64,000 nucleotides of DNA from Eledone cirrhosa. Its lineage: Eukaryota > Mollusca > Cephalopoda > Octopoda > Eledonidae. The stretch is taken from positions 2,752,360-2,816,359 of the forward strand of contig OZ024747.1 of assembly GCA_964016885.1 (NCBI GenBank). The letters run 5' to 3'. The notes under the pieces were generated by a model, which was not told where the DNA came from, searched no databases, and was given only the letters and a program-made list of their open reading frames with translations. Shown one piece after another: positions 54,231 through 64,000 of this stretch; position 1 is the first letter of the stretch; every line of letters starts with the position of its first letter. The translations under genes and the position numbers were made by a program.

Positions 54231-55120
54231 TTGGAGTAAAAAATGTAATACAATATATTAAGACATGCTAAATAATTTGTACAGAAATAAAATAATGGCA
54301 ACCCATCTACAAAAGAGTGTGAAACTACCTAGGAAGGATGAGGACATGGTGATGTACTGGAAACAGCAGTAGGGGCAATCATGGTCTTTACCTCTGGAGT
54401 TTGTTGTTTCTAGCATTGTGGTCTACTACCATCTTTTTATCTTGTGTATGGAGGGCGCAGGGGCTTTTTCTCTTCTTGTAAAACTATCTTTAATATGGCA
54501 TCTATAGCAACTGGATCATCAACATCTATAGCATTTTGTAGTACATCTGTAACAACTGGATTTTGTAGCAGATCTGTAACAACTGGATCTTCTACTATGC
54601 AGTACCAGATTGATCGACTTCCTTTCTACTCCCGCAAGGGTGTACGATATCAAGTTAGCTTTGTATTCATCAGAACCTTGACGTCCATGCACACCACACC
54701 CAATCACATATTGTTATGGCTCAACCGTGTTAGTATGTGAAGGAAAATGAAGTATCAACATCTCAGGCTTGTATGATCCTTGTATTCCTGAGAGCCATGT
54801 CTCTCGGAAGGTATGAATGCACCAACACTAACTTTCCACATCTGATACTTGATGGTATAAACATACCATAAACCTTTCTCCAGTTGATAGAGCACACATC
54901 TTGTTCCGTGTCAACCAGAGCATCTGCCAACTCCTTTTTTTATGGTATATGGAAGCTTCCTTCATATTTTACAAAACAAAGGTATGTCAAATTTTTTATT
55001 GTCCTTTTCTTTCATAAATTAATTTTCCTTTTAACAACTCTCTCTTAGTTTCAAGCTCTGTTGTGTTTAAATGTTTTCATTGCTTTTATTTTTCATTTAA
55101 AAATAATATTGAGTATTTGT
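54231..55120. other. Moderately GC-balanced DNA of unknown nature
   Basis: A tandem ATCTGTAACAACTGGATYTT repeat lies at 54495-54600. On the minus strand an ATG-less frame at 54763-54945 reads LADALVDTEQDVCSINWRKV and then VYGMFIPSSIRCGKL for about 60 codons without a stop. It is not recognised and could be a decayed coding fragment. Confidence 0.3.
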
Positions 55121-55129
55121 TTGAGTCTA

Positions 55130-55240
55130 TATATATATATTATATTTTATATATATATTTATATATATATATGTATATATATACACATACACACACTCAT
55201 ATATATACATATATATATATGTACATATATATATATATAT
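55130..55240. repeat. (TA)n/(CA)n microsatellite
   Basis: Low-complexity tract bordering element F1. Confidence 0.95.
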
Positions 55241-55244
55241 AGTA

Positions 55245-55786
55245 ATAATAATAAATTTGAAGACTAAAATCCAAAGAGGGCTCGATAAAGATAAATATAT
55301 ATCAAATATATAAGAACCGTAGAGCAAATATTTATTAAAATAACAGATTAAAGTTTAAGCAAAGAATCGCTGCTTTCACCCTTAACGGGATCTTTTGAAA
55401 CTAACAAAGTCAATCTGTGAATACGGAAGTGAATATTTCAAAAAACGTTGCAACCGGAGGAAGACAGGAAGATGATACTTTGGTTCGTGGAAACATTCCC
55501 TGGCAAAGAACGGGAAAAAACGAATATAATACGTCATTATTTGGAGCGGTGAAAAACAATTACACGCAAATACAAAACCACGTTTATGGTATAAAAGAAG
55601 TTGTAGACTAATATTCTATTTGGTGGTTCATAGAGACGTTCTCTGGCAATGAACGGAAAAAAATGAAGATAATACGTCATATGTGGAGCGTGGAGAACAA
55701 TTGCACGCAAAGACAAAACCACGTAAATGGTATAAATGAAGGGTGAAAGCAGCAATTCTTTGCTTAAACTTTAATCTGTTATTTTA
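55245..55786 (+). mobile_element. Foldback element F1, long copy
   Basis: The outer segment (GAAGACTAAAATCCAAAGAG) is followed by inverted arms: AACAGATTAAAGTTTAAGCA..GCTGCTTTCACCC at 55344-55382 and its inverse at 55741-55783. Between them two direct repeats of about 115 bp (about 55490-55605 and 55628-55742) share ATAATACGTCAT, CACGCAAA and AAAACCACGT. It is non-coding. Confidence 0.88.
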
Positions 55787-55789
55787 ATA

Positions 55790-55832
55790 AATTAGATTAC
55801 ATTTATTATATATATATAATAAATGTAATCTA
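55790..55832. repeat. Perfect AT-rich palindrome between F1 copies
   Basis: TTAGATTACATTTATTATAT and its inverse meet in a TA core, linking the long F1 copy to the next partial one. Confidence 0.9.
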
Positions 55833-55846
55833 AGTTTTTCGTATAG

Positions 55847-56010
55847 TAATAATAATAAATGTGAAGACTAAAATCCAAAGAGGGCTCGATAAGGATAAAT
55901 ATATATCAAATATATAAGAACCCTAGAGCAAATATTTATCAAAATAACAGATTAAAGTTTAAGCAAAGAATTGCTGCTTTCACCCTTAACGGGATCTTCT
56001 GAAACTCATT
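55847..56010 (+). mobile_element. Foldback element F1, left half only
   Basis: Same outer segment and left arm as 55245-55400, through CCTTAACGGGATCTTCTGAAAC, then a TA repeat. The right arm is missing. Confidence 0.88.
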
Positions 56011-56026
56011 AATATATATATATATA

Positions 56027-56210
56027 GTGAAAGAGTAAAGAGTAACATGGTTGGCTGTACAACAAAGGGCTTTATTTCAGGTATTAACAATTGTTTTAGT
56101 GATCAGGTGAGTCTAGAGGCCGCTAATCGCTCGAAGTTGCGTCACTTGATCTCCACGATGCAGAGTACTCACAACCTCTAACTGGATTACCTATAACGAT
56201 AACTTGCTAC
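56027..56210. other. Unidentified GC-balanced segment, possible LTR-like
   Basis: AACAAAGGGCTTTATTTCAGG and GAGGCCGCTAATCGCTCGAAG stand out between two TA arrays. No family was recognised. Confidence 0.25.
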
Positions 56211-56211
56211 C

Positions 56212-56213
<2 letters not shown>

Positions 56214-56285
<72 letters not shown>
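56214..56285. repeat. (TA)36 microsatellite
   Basis: Uninterrupted TA run. Confidence 0.98.
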
Positions 56286-56287
<2 letters not shown>

Positions 56288-56344
56288 CGTTTCTGAATTT
56301 GTTTAGCAAGATTCTTTATCTGAAATCGTGTGTTGAAACCGATA

Positions 56345-56560
56345 TTGTTATACTTTGGGAGGGTCATGTTGCCAATAAGAAACACACGCACCAGTTGCTT
56401 TCACTTCAATTTATTATAATAAATTTATAATAAATTTATAAATTTATAAATTTCTGTTTGGTTGGTTGGTTCCACAACCAGATAGTTGTTTATATATTGT
56501 CATAGTTCTTTCGTCACACACTCTGTGACCTCTTCAGTGACTGAATATAAATATGTATAT
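56345..56560 (+). repeat. Dispersed repeat F2, copy 2
   Basis: TTGTTATACTTTGGGAGGGT, CACGCACCAGTTGCTTTCAC and TTCTTTCGTCACACACTCTG parallel 50206-50400. It contains a small ATAAATTTAT expansion. Confidence 0.8.
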
Positions 56561-56879
56561 GTGCAGACATACATAAATGCATAGATACATAATGGACTCT
56601 TGACATGTAAGCATCCATTTTTTTAAATCAAATGAACAACCTACTCTTTAAATTAGCATGTAAAGTGGTTGAGTATTCCATAGACATGTGTACCCTTAAT
56701 GTAATTCTCAAGTTGAATCAGTGTGGCACTATGACTGGGCCTTTGGATAACAGGTATAGTTGATGTGATATGCTTTCATATCATCAACAGCCCTTTTTCA
56801 CTCACAAGGCTTGGGTTGTCTTGAGTTTATTTTAAAAGATATTTGCTAAAGATGCCATAGGGCAAAATAAGGGTTTTCA
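56561..56879. other. Unique DNA
   Basis: Nothing recognised. Confidence 0.4.
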
Positions 56880-57005
56880 TGTGTTTAGCTCACAATCTTA
56901 ATATCATTAGTTCAATTCCTGGCAACATATTGTGTCCTTGAGCAAAACACTTTATTTTATGTTGCTCCAGTCAACTCAGCTGTAATTTATGTCATATTCA
57001 TTCTC
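56880..57005 (+). mobile_element. tRNA-derived SINE relic (S2 head)
   Basis: Box B-like TTAGTTCAATTCCTGG followed by CCTTGAGCAAAACACTTTATTTTATGTTGCTCCAG, the S2 middle domain. The tail is lost. Confidence 0.7.
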
Positions 57006-57236
57006 CCTAAAAACAACATTAAGGATGCTATTTGTGGAATACTCAGCCACTTGCTTGCTAATTCCATGAGGAGCTTGTTCCATTATTCAAACAACAAGAA
57101 CACTTGTCATTGGAACTGAAGGAGATGGAGATTGAACAACACATACATATATATGTGTGTGTGTGTTTGTCTGTGTGTGTGTGTCTGTGTTTATGTGTGT
57201 ATGTGTGTCTGAGTTTGTGTATATATATATATATAT

Positions 57237-57367
57237 CAGGGGCGAAGGGTCCGTGCATGCAATGCATGCAGTGCATGCGTTATAGAATCTTGAGTTGATC
57301 AATTGCGTCGGTTGAAGCAAGCAGAATTTTGGCTGCTTACTAAAAGGTATAGACACAAAAAAAGATA

Positions 57368-57430
<63 letters not shown>

Positions 57431-57568
57431 ATAACACGACATGCGGCTTTGACCGGGAGGGTCATTTAGAGGGAATTTTGGGGTGGGTGGGGGGTGTTAA
57501 GGCTGCAGAGCCCCACTTTCTGCCATGGCGATTACTCTATGCCCTGCTTTCCAGGTTACCCTTTGCCA

Positions 57569-57571
<3 letters not shown>
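57237..57571. mobile_element. hAT-like element with short inverted ends
   Basis: Left end CAGGGGCGAAGGGT; right end, read inverted, CAGTGGCAAAGGGT, 12 of 14 positions equal. The 335-bp element is inserted in a TA repeat, which hides any 8-bp target duplication. The interior holds overlapping GCATGC palindromes (57254-57280) and a CA array (57370-57427). There is no transposase. Confidence 0.6.
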
Positions 57572-57607
<36 letters not shown>

Positions 57608-57844
57608 AGATCAAAAGATGGTTAAAGGAGTTCCATATATTTTATTATGCGCATTTCAAAAACAAACATCATCAAGCAATAATATTTGTGTTTTCATCAG
57701 ATAAAACTCACCTCCTACATTATATATATATATATATATATATATAACAGAGAGAAAGTGGGACAGATAGATAATATTTGTGTTTACCAATGGCAGAATG
57801 AGTACTCCATACAAACAGTAGAAAACAAATATTTATTTAACCTT

Positions 57845-57860
57845 TCTCTCTCTCTTGTTC

Positions 57861-57928
<68 letters not shown>

Positions 57929-57932
57929 CCTT

Positions 57933-57974
<42 letters not shown>

Positions 57975-57978
57975 CCTT

Positions 57979-58018
<40 letters not shown>

Positions 58019-58022
58019 CCTT

Positions 58023-58060
<38 letters not shown>

Positions 58061-58088
58061 CCTTTCTCTGTCTCTCTCTCTCTCTCAA
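57845..58088. repeat. (CT)n array with higher-order TTGTTCCCTTTCTCTGTC units
   Basis: TTGTTCCCTTTCTCT recurs at 57855, 57924, 57969, 58014 and 58055, each followed by a CT run of decreasing length. Ser/Leu and Arg/Glu frames are artefacts. Confidence 0.96.
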
Positions 58089-58860
58089 TAGATTTATAAC
58101 TCTCACTTTATTGCTCTCTCTCACTATATCTGAGTGTGCATGGACATAACTACACACAGACACACACATATATACATACAGATAGAAAAATACACACATG
58201 TACACACACAAATACACAAGTACACACACTAAATATTGATGTGTGTATAAACTGATGAATGTACGCTATTGTGTTATGCATATATAAATTATATACACAA
58301 AAATGTTTTTGTGATAAGCACGTAATGTAGAGCTACACACACGCTCAAGAGACACACTTTATTCATTATATGTATAAAAACTATATGATTTTATTAACCA
58401 ATTATTTTCACAAGTATCCATGCTTTATTCTACATTAGTTCAGGGTTAGGTCATTAATCATTTGTCTTGCCTTTTTTTACATGCCCAATTATTTTAACTT
58501 AGTCTAAATAATTTTTCCTTCCTAATGTTTATGAATTATAAAAAGAAAAAAACTTCTGCCCTATGCTGAAAATACATTTATTTTGCCAATATCCCTTATG
58601 GGTTTATCCTGTTGTTTTTTTTAACCACAACCATTAAGATGATGGTTCCAAGGGCTCTTTTGCTGATTCTCTTTCCTGCTTTTTATTCTTCATAATTTTC
58701 CTAATGTAACCATAACCTTTTTATGTTAGGCCACTAATATCACTTTTCTTTCAAATCTGTTTTGTCATTCTATTGTTTTCAACTGGTTTTATGTAGCAAA
58801 AAATGTTGTTCTCGTCATCTTAGAGATTCCTCAGACCATATATATGATGAGAGTGTTTAT
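58089..58860. other. Unique AT-rich DNA
   Basis: Nothing recognised. Confidence 0.4.
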
Positions 58861-58888
58861 ATATATATAATATATAATATAAATATGT

Positions 58889-58920
<32 letters not shown>

Positions 58921-58977
58921 ACAAAATAAGATGTTGAGGTTACATAGATCGTTTAATCATATATATATATATATATG

Positions 58978-59322
58978 GAAGCACATGGCTTAGTGGTTAG
59001 AGCATTGGCCTTGCAATCGAAAGGTTGTGAGTTCAATTCTCAGACCGGGTGATGTGTTGTTTCCTTGAGCAAGACACTTTATTTCACATTGCTCCAGTTT
59101 ACTCAGCTGTAGAAATGAGATGATAGGGACTGGGTCCCTATCATTTCACTGCAAAGTGGTCGTGGAGGTGCCACGGCAAAAAAGCACCCAGCACTCACTG
59201 TAAATGAGGTTGGTGTTAGGAAGGGCATCCAGCTGTAGAAATCAAGCCACAATCAGTTCCCGTCCCACCCTTGCAAGCAGGGAAAAGTGGACGTAAAATG
59301 AAATGATGATGATGATGATGAT
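58978..59322 (+). mobile_element. SINE S2, second copy
   Basis: Almost the same as 42261-42603: box A GGCTTAGTGGTTAGAGC, box B GTTGTGAGTTCAATTCTC, the LINE-derived tail from about 59145 and a GATGATGATG end. It is inserted in a TA repeat, with GATGATG/TATA runs repeated downstream to 59400. Confidence 0.93.
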
Positions 59323-59460
59323 GTATATATATATATATATAACGATGATGATGATGATGTATATATATATATATATATATATAACGATGATGATATACAT
59401 ACATTTATATATATATACATATATACAAACACACACACTCACATATATATATATATATAT
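59301..59460. repeat. (GAT)n/(TA)n alternating block
   Basis: ACGATGATGATG blocks alternate with TA runs two to three times, probably by slippage of the SINE tail. Confidence 0.9.
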
Positions 59461-61431
<1,971 letters not shown>

Positions 61432-61664
61432 TTAACCCTTTAGCATTTACATTATTCTATATTTACTATTATATTTTCATGGTAAAGGTTTTACCTCACA
61501 TAATTATCTCACGCAATATCGAATCTATGAGATTTTGATATTACTTATCTTATTTTGAGAACAATACCTTGACATCAGTATAAGTGGTCAGTTATGGCCA
61601 GTTTAAGCAGAAAGAGGTGAGAAAATTTGGCTGGATATGGCCAGTTTAAATGCTAAAGTGTTAA
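61432..61664 (+). mobile_element. piggyBac-like MITE M1, copy c
   Basis: The best preserved member: TTAACCCTTTAGCATTTACA at the left, TTTAAATGCTAAAGTGTTAA at the right, 233 bp, with TTAA at both ends. Confidence 0.85.
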
Positions 61665-61989
61665 AGCATTGGATAGGATATCTTGTGGCCTTTATCTTCT
61701 CTCTCTCTTCTCTCTCTATCTCTCTCTTTACTGAGTTTAAATCCAATGAGGTCAACTTTTGTCTTCATCTTACCAAGATCACTACAAATACCAGTCCATA
61801 GCAGTGAATTGTCAGAATTATTAGAGTGTTGGATAAAATGTGTTATAGTATTTATTCTCATATTTTATATTCTCAGTTAAAATTCCACTTAGGGGTTCAA
61901 TTGCCACCAATTGTAAGGGCTAATCACTTGATCATGGAACCACAAGTGGTTCTAAAAGTTGTAATGTTCAGAGGAAGATTGTGGCTGTC

Positions 61990-62275
61990 TTCTACTGCTG
62001 TCAAAACATGACAATGATGATGTTGTGTGGGTGTCATGACCAAAGGGGCCCAACCCACACTGTAAAGTAGTCGTGTACGTGTCATGATATAAAGCAACCA
62101 GTACACACCGTAAATATGGTTGGCATCCAGCCATAGAAACCAAGCCAGAAACGGTTCTGTATGAGCAAGACATGGTCATCTGATCTGGCTCGTCTCACAA
62201 CGAGACAACTCATCTAACCCATGCTAGCATGGAAAAATGGATGTTAAACAACAATGATAATGATGATGATGAGAC
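61990..62275 (+). mobile_element. RTE-like LINE 3' UTR fragment
   Basis: Two 48-bp-type units (CCCACACTGTAAAGTAGTCG and CACACCGTAAATATGG), then CAAGCCAGAAACGGTTCTGT, CCCATGCTAGCATGG and a GATGATGATGA tail. Confidence 0.88.
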
Positions 62276-62515
62276 AGGGCCAGATCAAATTCTTTGGAGG
62301 TTCCTTAGCACTTAAAAGATTATATTACCTCCCAAACATAGCTAAAGGATGGGTGGGCTCATCCTAGGTAGCAGCCCCCTTTTAAGAATGGTACCTTATT
62401 TGTATTATGTTTTGTTTTAGTTTTATTTTATTTCATTTCTTCGGTGGTTGAGGTGACTCACGGGTTGCTCCAAAGCAGATCAAACTCTTTATGTTACTTG
62501 CATGGGATATATTTA
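62276..62515. other. Unique DNA with possible hAT-like end
   Basis: CAGGGCCAGATCAAATTC starts at about 62276, next to the LINE tail. No opposite end is seen. Confidence 0.3.
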
Positions 62516-62518
62516 ATT

Positions 62519-62728
62519 ATTTGTTTCTACTTTGGACACAAAGATAGTGATTTAAAAGGAAGGGGAAAGCAGACAAAATTGCCCCCATTGCTGGTACTTT
62601 ATTTTATTGACCCCATTAGGATGAAAGGCAATGTTAACCTAAATTTGAACTCAGTATGTAAAGAGCCATAACTACATGCCACAAAGCATGTTGTCTGATG
62701 CTCAAACAGTTCTACCAATCCACTGCCT
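62519..62728 (-). mobile_element. SINE S1, long subtype, diverged
   Basis: TTGTTTCTACTTTGGACACA, TTTATTTTATTGACCCCATTAGGATG and CAGTTCTACCAATCC keep the minus-strand order. The central segment is rearranged. Confidence 0.8.
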
Positions 62729-63393
62729 TTGTTTAATTATATTTAGTAATTTCTCATTGTAACAAAACTTAATTAATGAGACATGAAAAATATTATTTTT
62801 AAAAAGTATGTCATCAATGTGAAATGTTTAAAAAGTTGTTTTTTTATTTCAACAACCGCTGCAGTTATTTTTGTCTTTTCATCTCTGTTAGGTCAGTAAA
62901 AGTTCCAGTAATATGGGAAAGTTAAATTGATTATATCTCTTCCTCAAAACATTTCGCTTCATAGTAAATCAAATCAACATTATAGAAAAAGAAATATTCC
63001 CCTGCATCATTAGATTTTATTCTATATTGTGTGGTTTCTTAACAATAGTATCATTGGTGGTAGGTTTTCCAGTGGGCCAGTTAATGTTTTACTGTATTTC
63101 CAATTGAGAGAAGGACAAGGGATTGACTGTGCAATTTAGGTGGAATAAATACTACAGACTTGTGTTATCTGGTGTAATGCTTTTCTTGCTGATTTGTATA
63201 TTTTCGTTAATATATACATGCACACATAAACACACACAAGCATATATATATATCATATTATATATATATATATATATACATATAACACATATAAATCCAC
63301 CAATTAATGGTAGGGTCTAAACCATATGAAGAACTCAATGTAATCCGTATGTAGATGTCGTGAAGCAAAGTTTAATGGACATACGGGGAACTA
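62729..63393. other. AT-rich DNA
   Basis: A CA/TA patch lies at 63213-63282. No gene. Confidence 0.4.
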
Positions 63394-63408
63394 CCCCCCC
63401 CCCCCCCC
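63394..63408. repeat. Poly-C, 15 nt
   Basis: Uninterrupted C run, prone to sequencing error. Confidence 0.9.
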
Positions 63409-63499
63409 GAAACGATCGTAAAATAATGAGGTTTACTATGAATTAACCGTTTTTTGTTTAATTTCATTGTTCTACTATTTGTATATATATATATATATG

Positions 63500-63794
63500 G
63501 TGCTCCGAAACAAATGAGGTCATGTAGGTGTCATCCGAAACAAATGAGGTCATGTAGGTGTCACGACAAAAAAACACACAGTCCACGCTGTAATGTGGCC
63601 GCGTAGGTAACACGGTAAAAACCTCCCAGTCCACACTGTAAACGTGGTTGGTGTTAGGAAGGGCATCCAGCCGTAGAAAACCCGCCAGACAGTCCTATAC
63701 GAGCAAGACAACCAATCTTGCCTCAAGTGGGAAAATTCCCGTCCAAACCCATGCTAGCGTGGAAGATGGACGTTAAACGATGATGATGATGATG

Positions 63795-63798
<4 letters not shown>
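63500..63798 (+). mobile_element. RTE-like LINE 3' UTR fragment
   Basis: Holds a 24-bp local duplication (CCGAAACAAATGAGGTCATG twice), two 48-bp-type units (CACAGTCCACGCTGTAATG, CCCAGTCCACACTGTAAACG), GGTTGGTGTTAGGAAGGGC, CCCATGCTAGCGTGG and a GATGATGATGA tail. It mirrors the copy at 21-310 in opposite orientation. Confidence 0.9.
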
Positions 63799-63835
<37 letters not shown>

Positions 63836-64000
63836 GACACTCTGTCTGATACCTAAAGTACACGTCATGGAGTGCTTACGTCTATTAACATTACAGTTGG
63901 TCAATTGCTTGATGAACCAATGTTCTTTTCATCTGGAATAATATATATATATATAATATATATATACATATATATGTGATGGCCATTTGTATAGTCTCTA
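63799..64000. repeat. (TA)n and window end
   Basis: TA runs at 63799-63831 and 63941-63976 with unique DNA between them. Confidence 0.8.

Noticed and set aside
57837..58229. Arg/Glu-rich 130-codon frame and Ser/Leu-rich frame resembling a signal or SR protein
   Set aside because: Both derive from a CT microsatellite with higher-order units.

Overview
This looks like non-coding nuclear DNA from a cephalopod, most likely an octopus. The sequence is AT-rich and packed with TA, CA/TG, ATT and GAT microsatellites. It carries about twenty copies of a tRNA-derived SINE whose body reads as a cephalopod-type repeat, a second tRNA-derived SINE whose tail matches a local LINE 3' end, and several kinds of non-LTR retrotransposon. 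The species assignment comes from recall of repeat style, not from a search. There are no bacterial genes, CRISPR arrays, rRNA genes or free-standing tRNA genes.

Host coding sequence: the only convincing piece is the 3' end of one plus-strand gene. An internal exon (27143-27284) ends in phase 1, and a terminal exon (34209-34489) supplies the other two bases of the split codon and runs to a TAA stop. Together they give about 140 C-terminal residues, polar and Ser/Thr/Asn-rich, with a KPLPAIP SH3-ligand-like motif. The product is not recognised. The 6.9-kb intron between them is filled with minus-strand LINE relics.

Layout. 1-9 kb: an RTE-like LINE 3' fragment, microsatellites, a piggyBac-like MITE, an inverted SINE pair and an RTE tail with a 48-bp minisatellite. 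8.5-9.7 kb: the 3' half of a CR1/jockey-type LINE with an undamaged reading frame. 10-25 kb: mostly unique AT-rich DNA with SINEs, LINE tails, a 27-copy 20-bp minisatellite and foldback elements. 25-36 kb: the host exons and, in the intron, three R4/Dong-type LINE copies bearing restriction-like endonuclease; two of them sit between ATT arrays. 36.9-39.3 kb: the best RTE-like LINE, ending in an inverted duplication. 39-45 kb: microsatellites, a SINE nested in a foldback element and a mariner-type MITE. 45.2-46.4 kb: the endonuclease end of a Penelope-like element. 46-64 kb: SINEs, MITEs, long palindromes, a hAT-like element and more RTE tails.

How the parts relate: the elements form an autonomous/non-autonomous community. 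The tRNA-headed SINE carries the 3' tail of the RTE-like LINE and so probably borrows its machinery. MITE families with TTAA, TA or 8-bp-type ends imply piggyBac, mariner and hAT transposases elsewhere in the genome. Most long open frames in the window are by-products of tandem repeats. No new enzymatic system was found; the interesting material is the repeat architecture.
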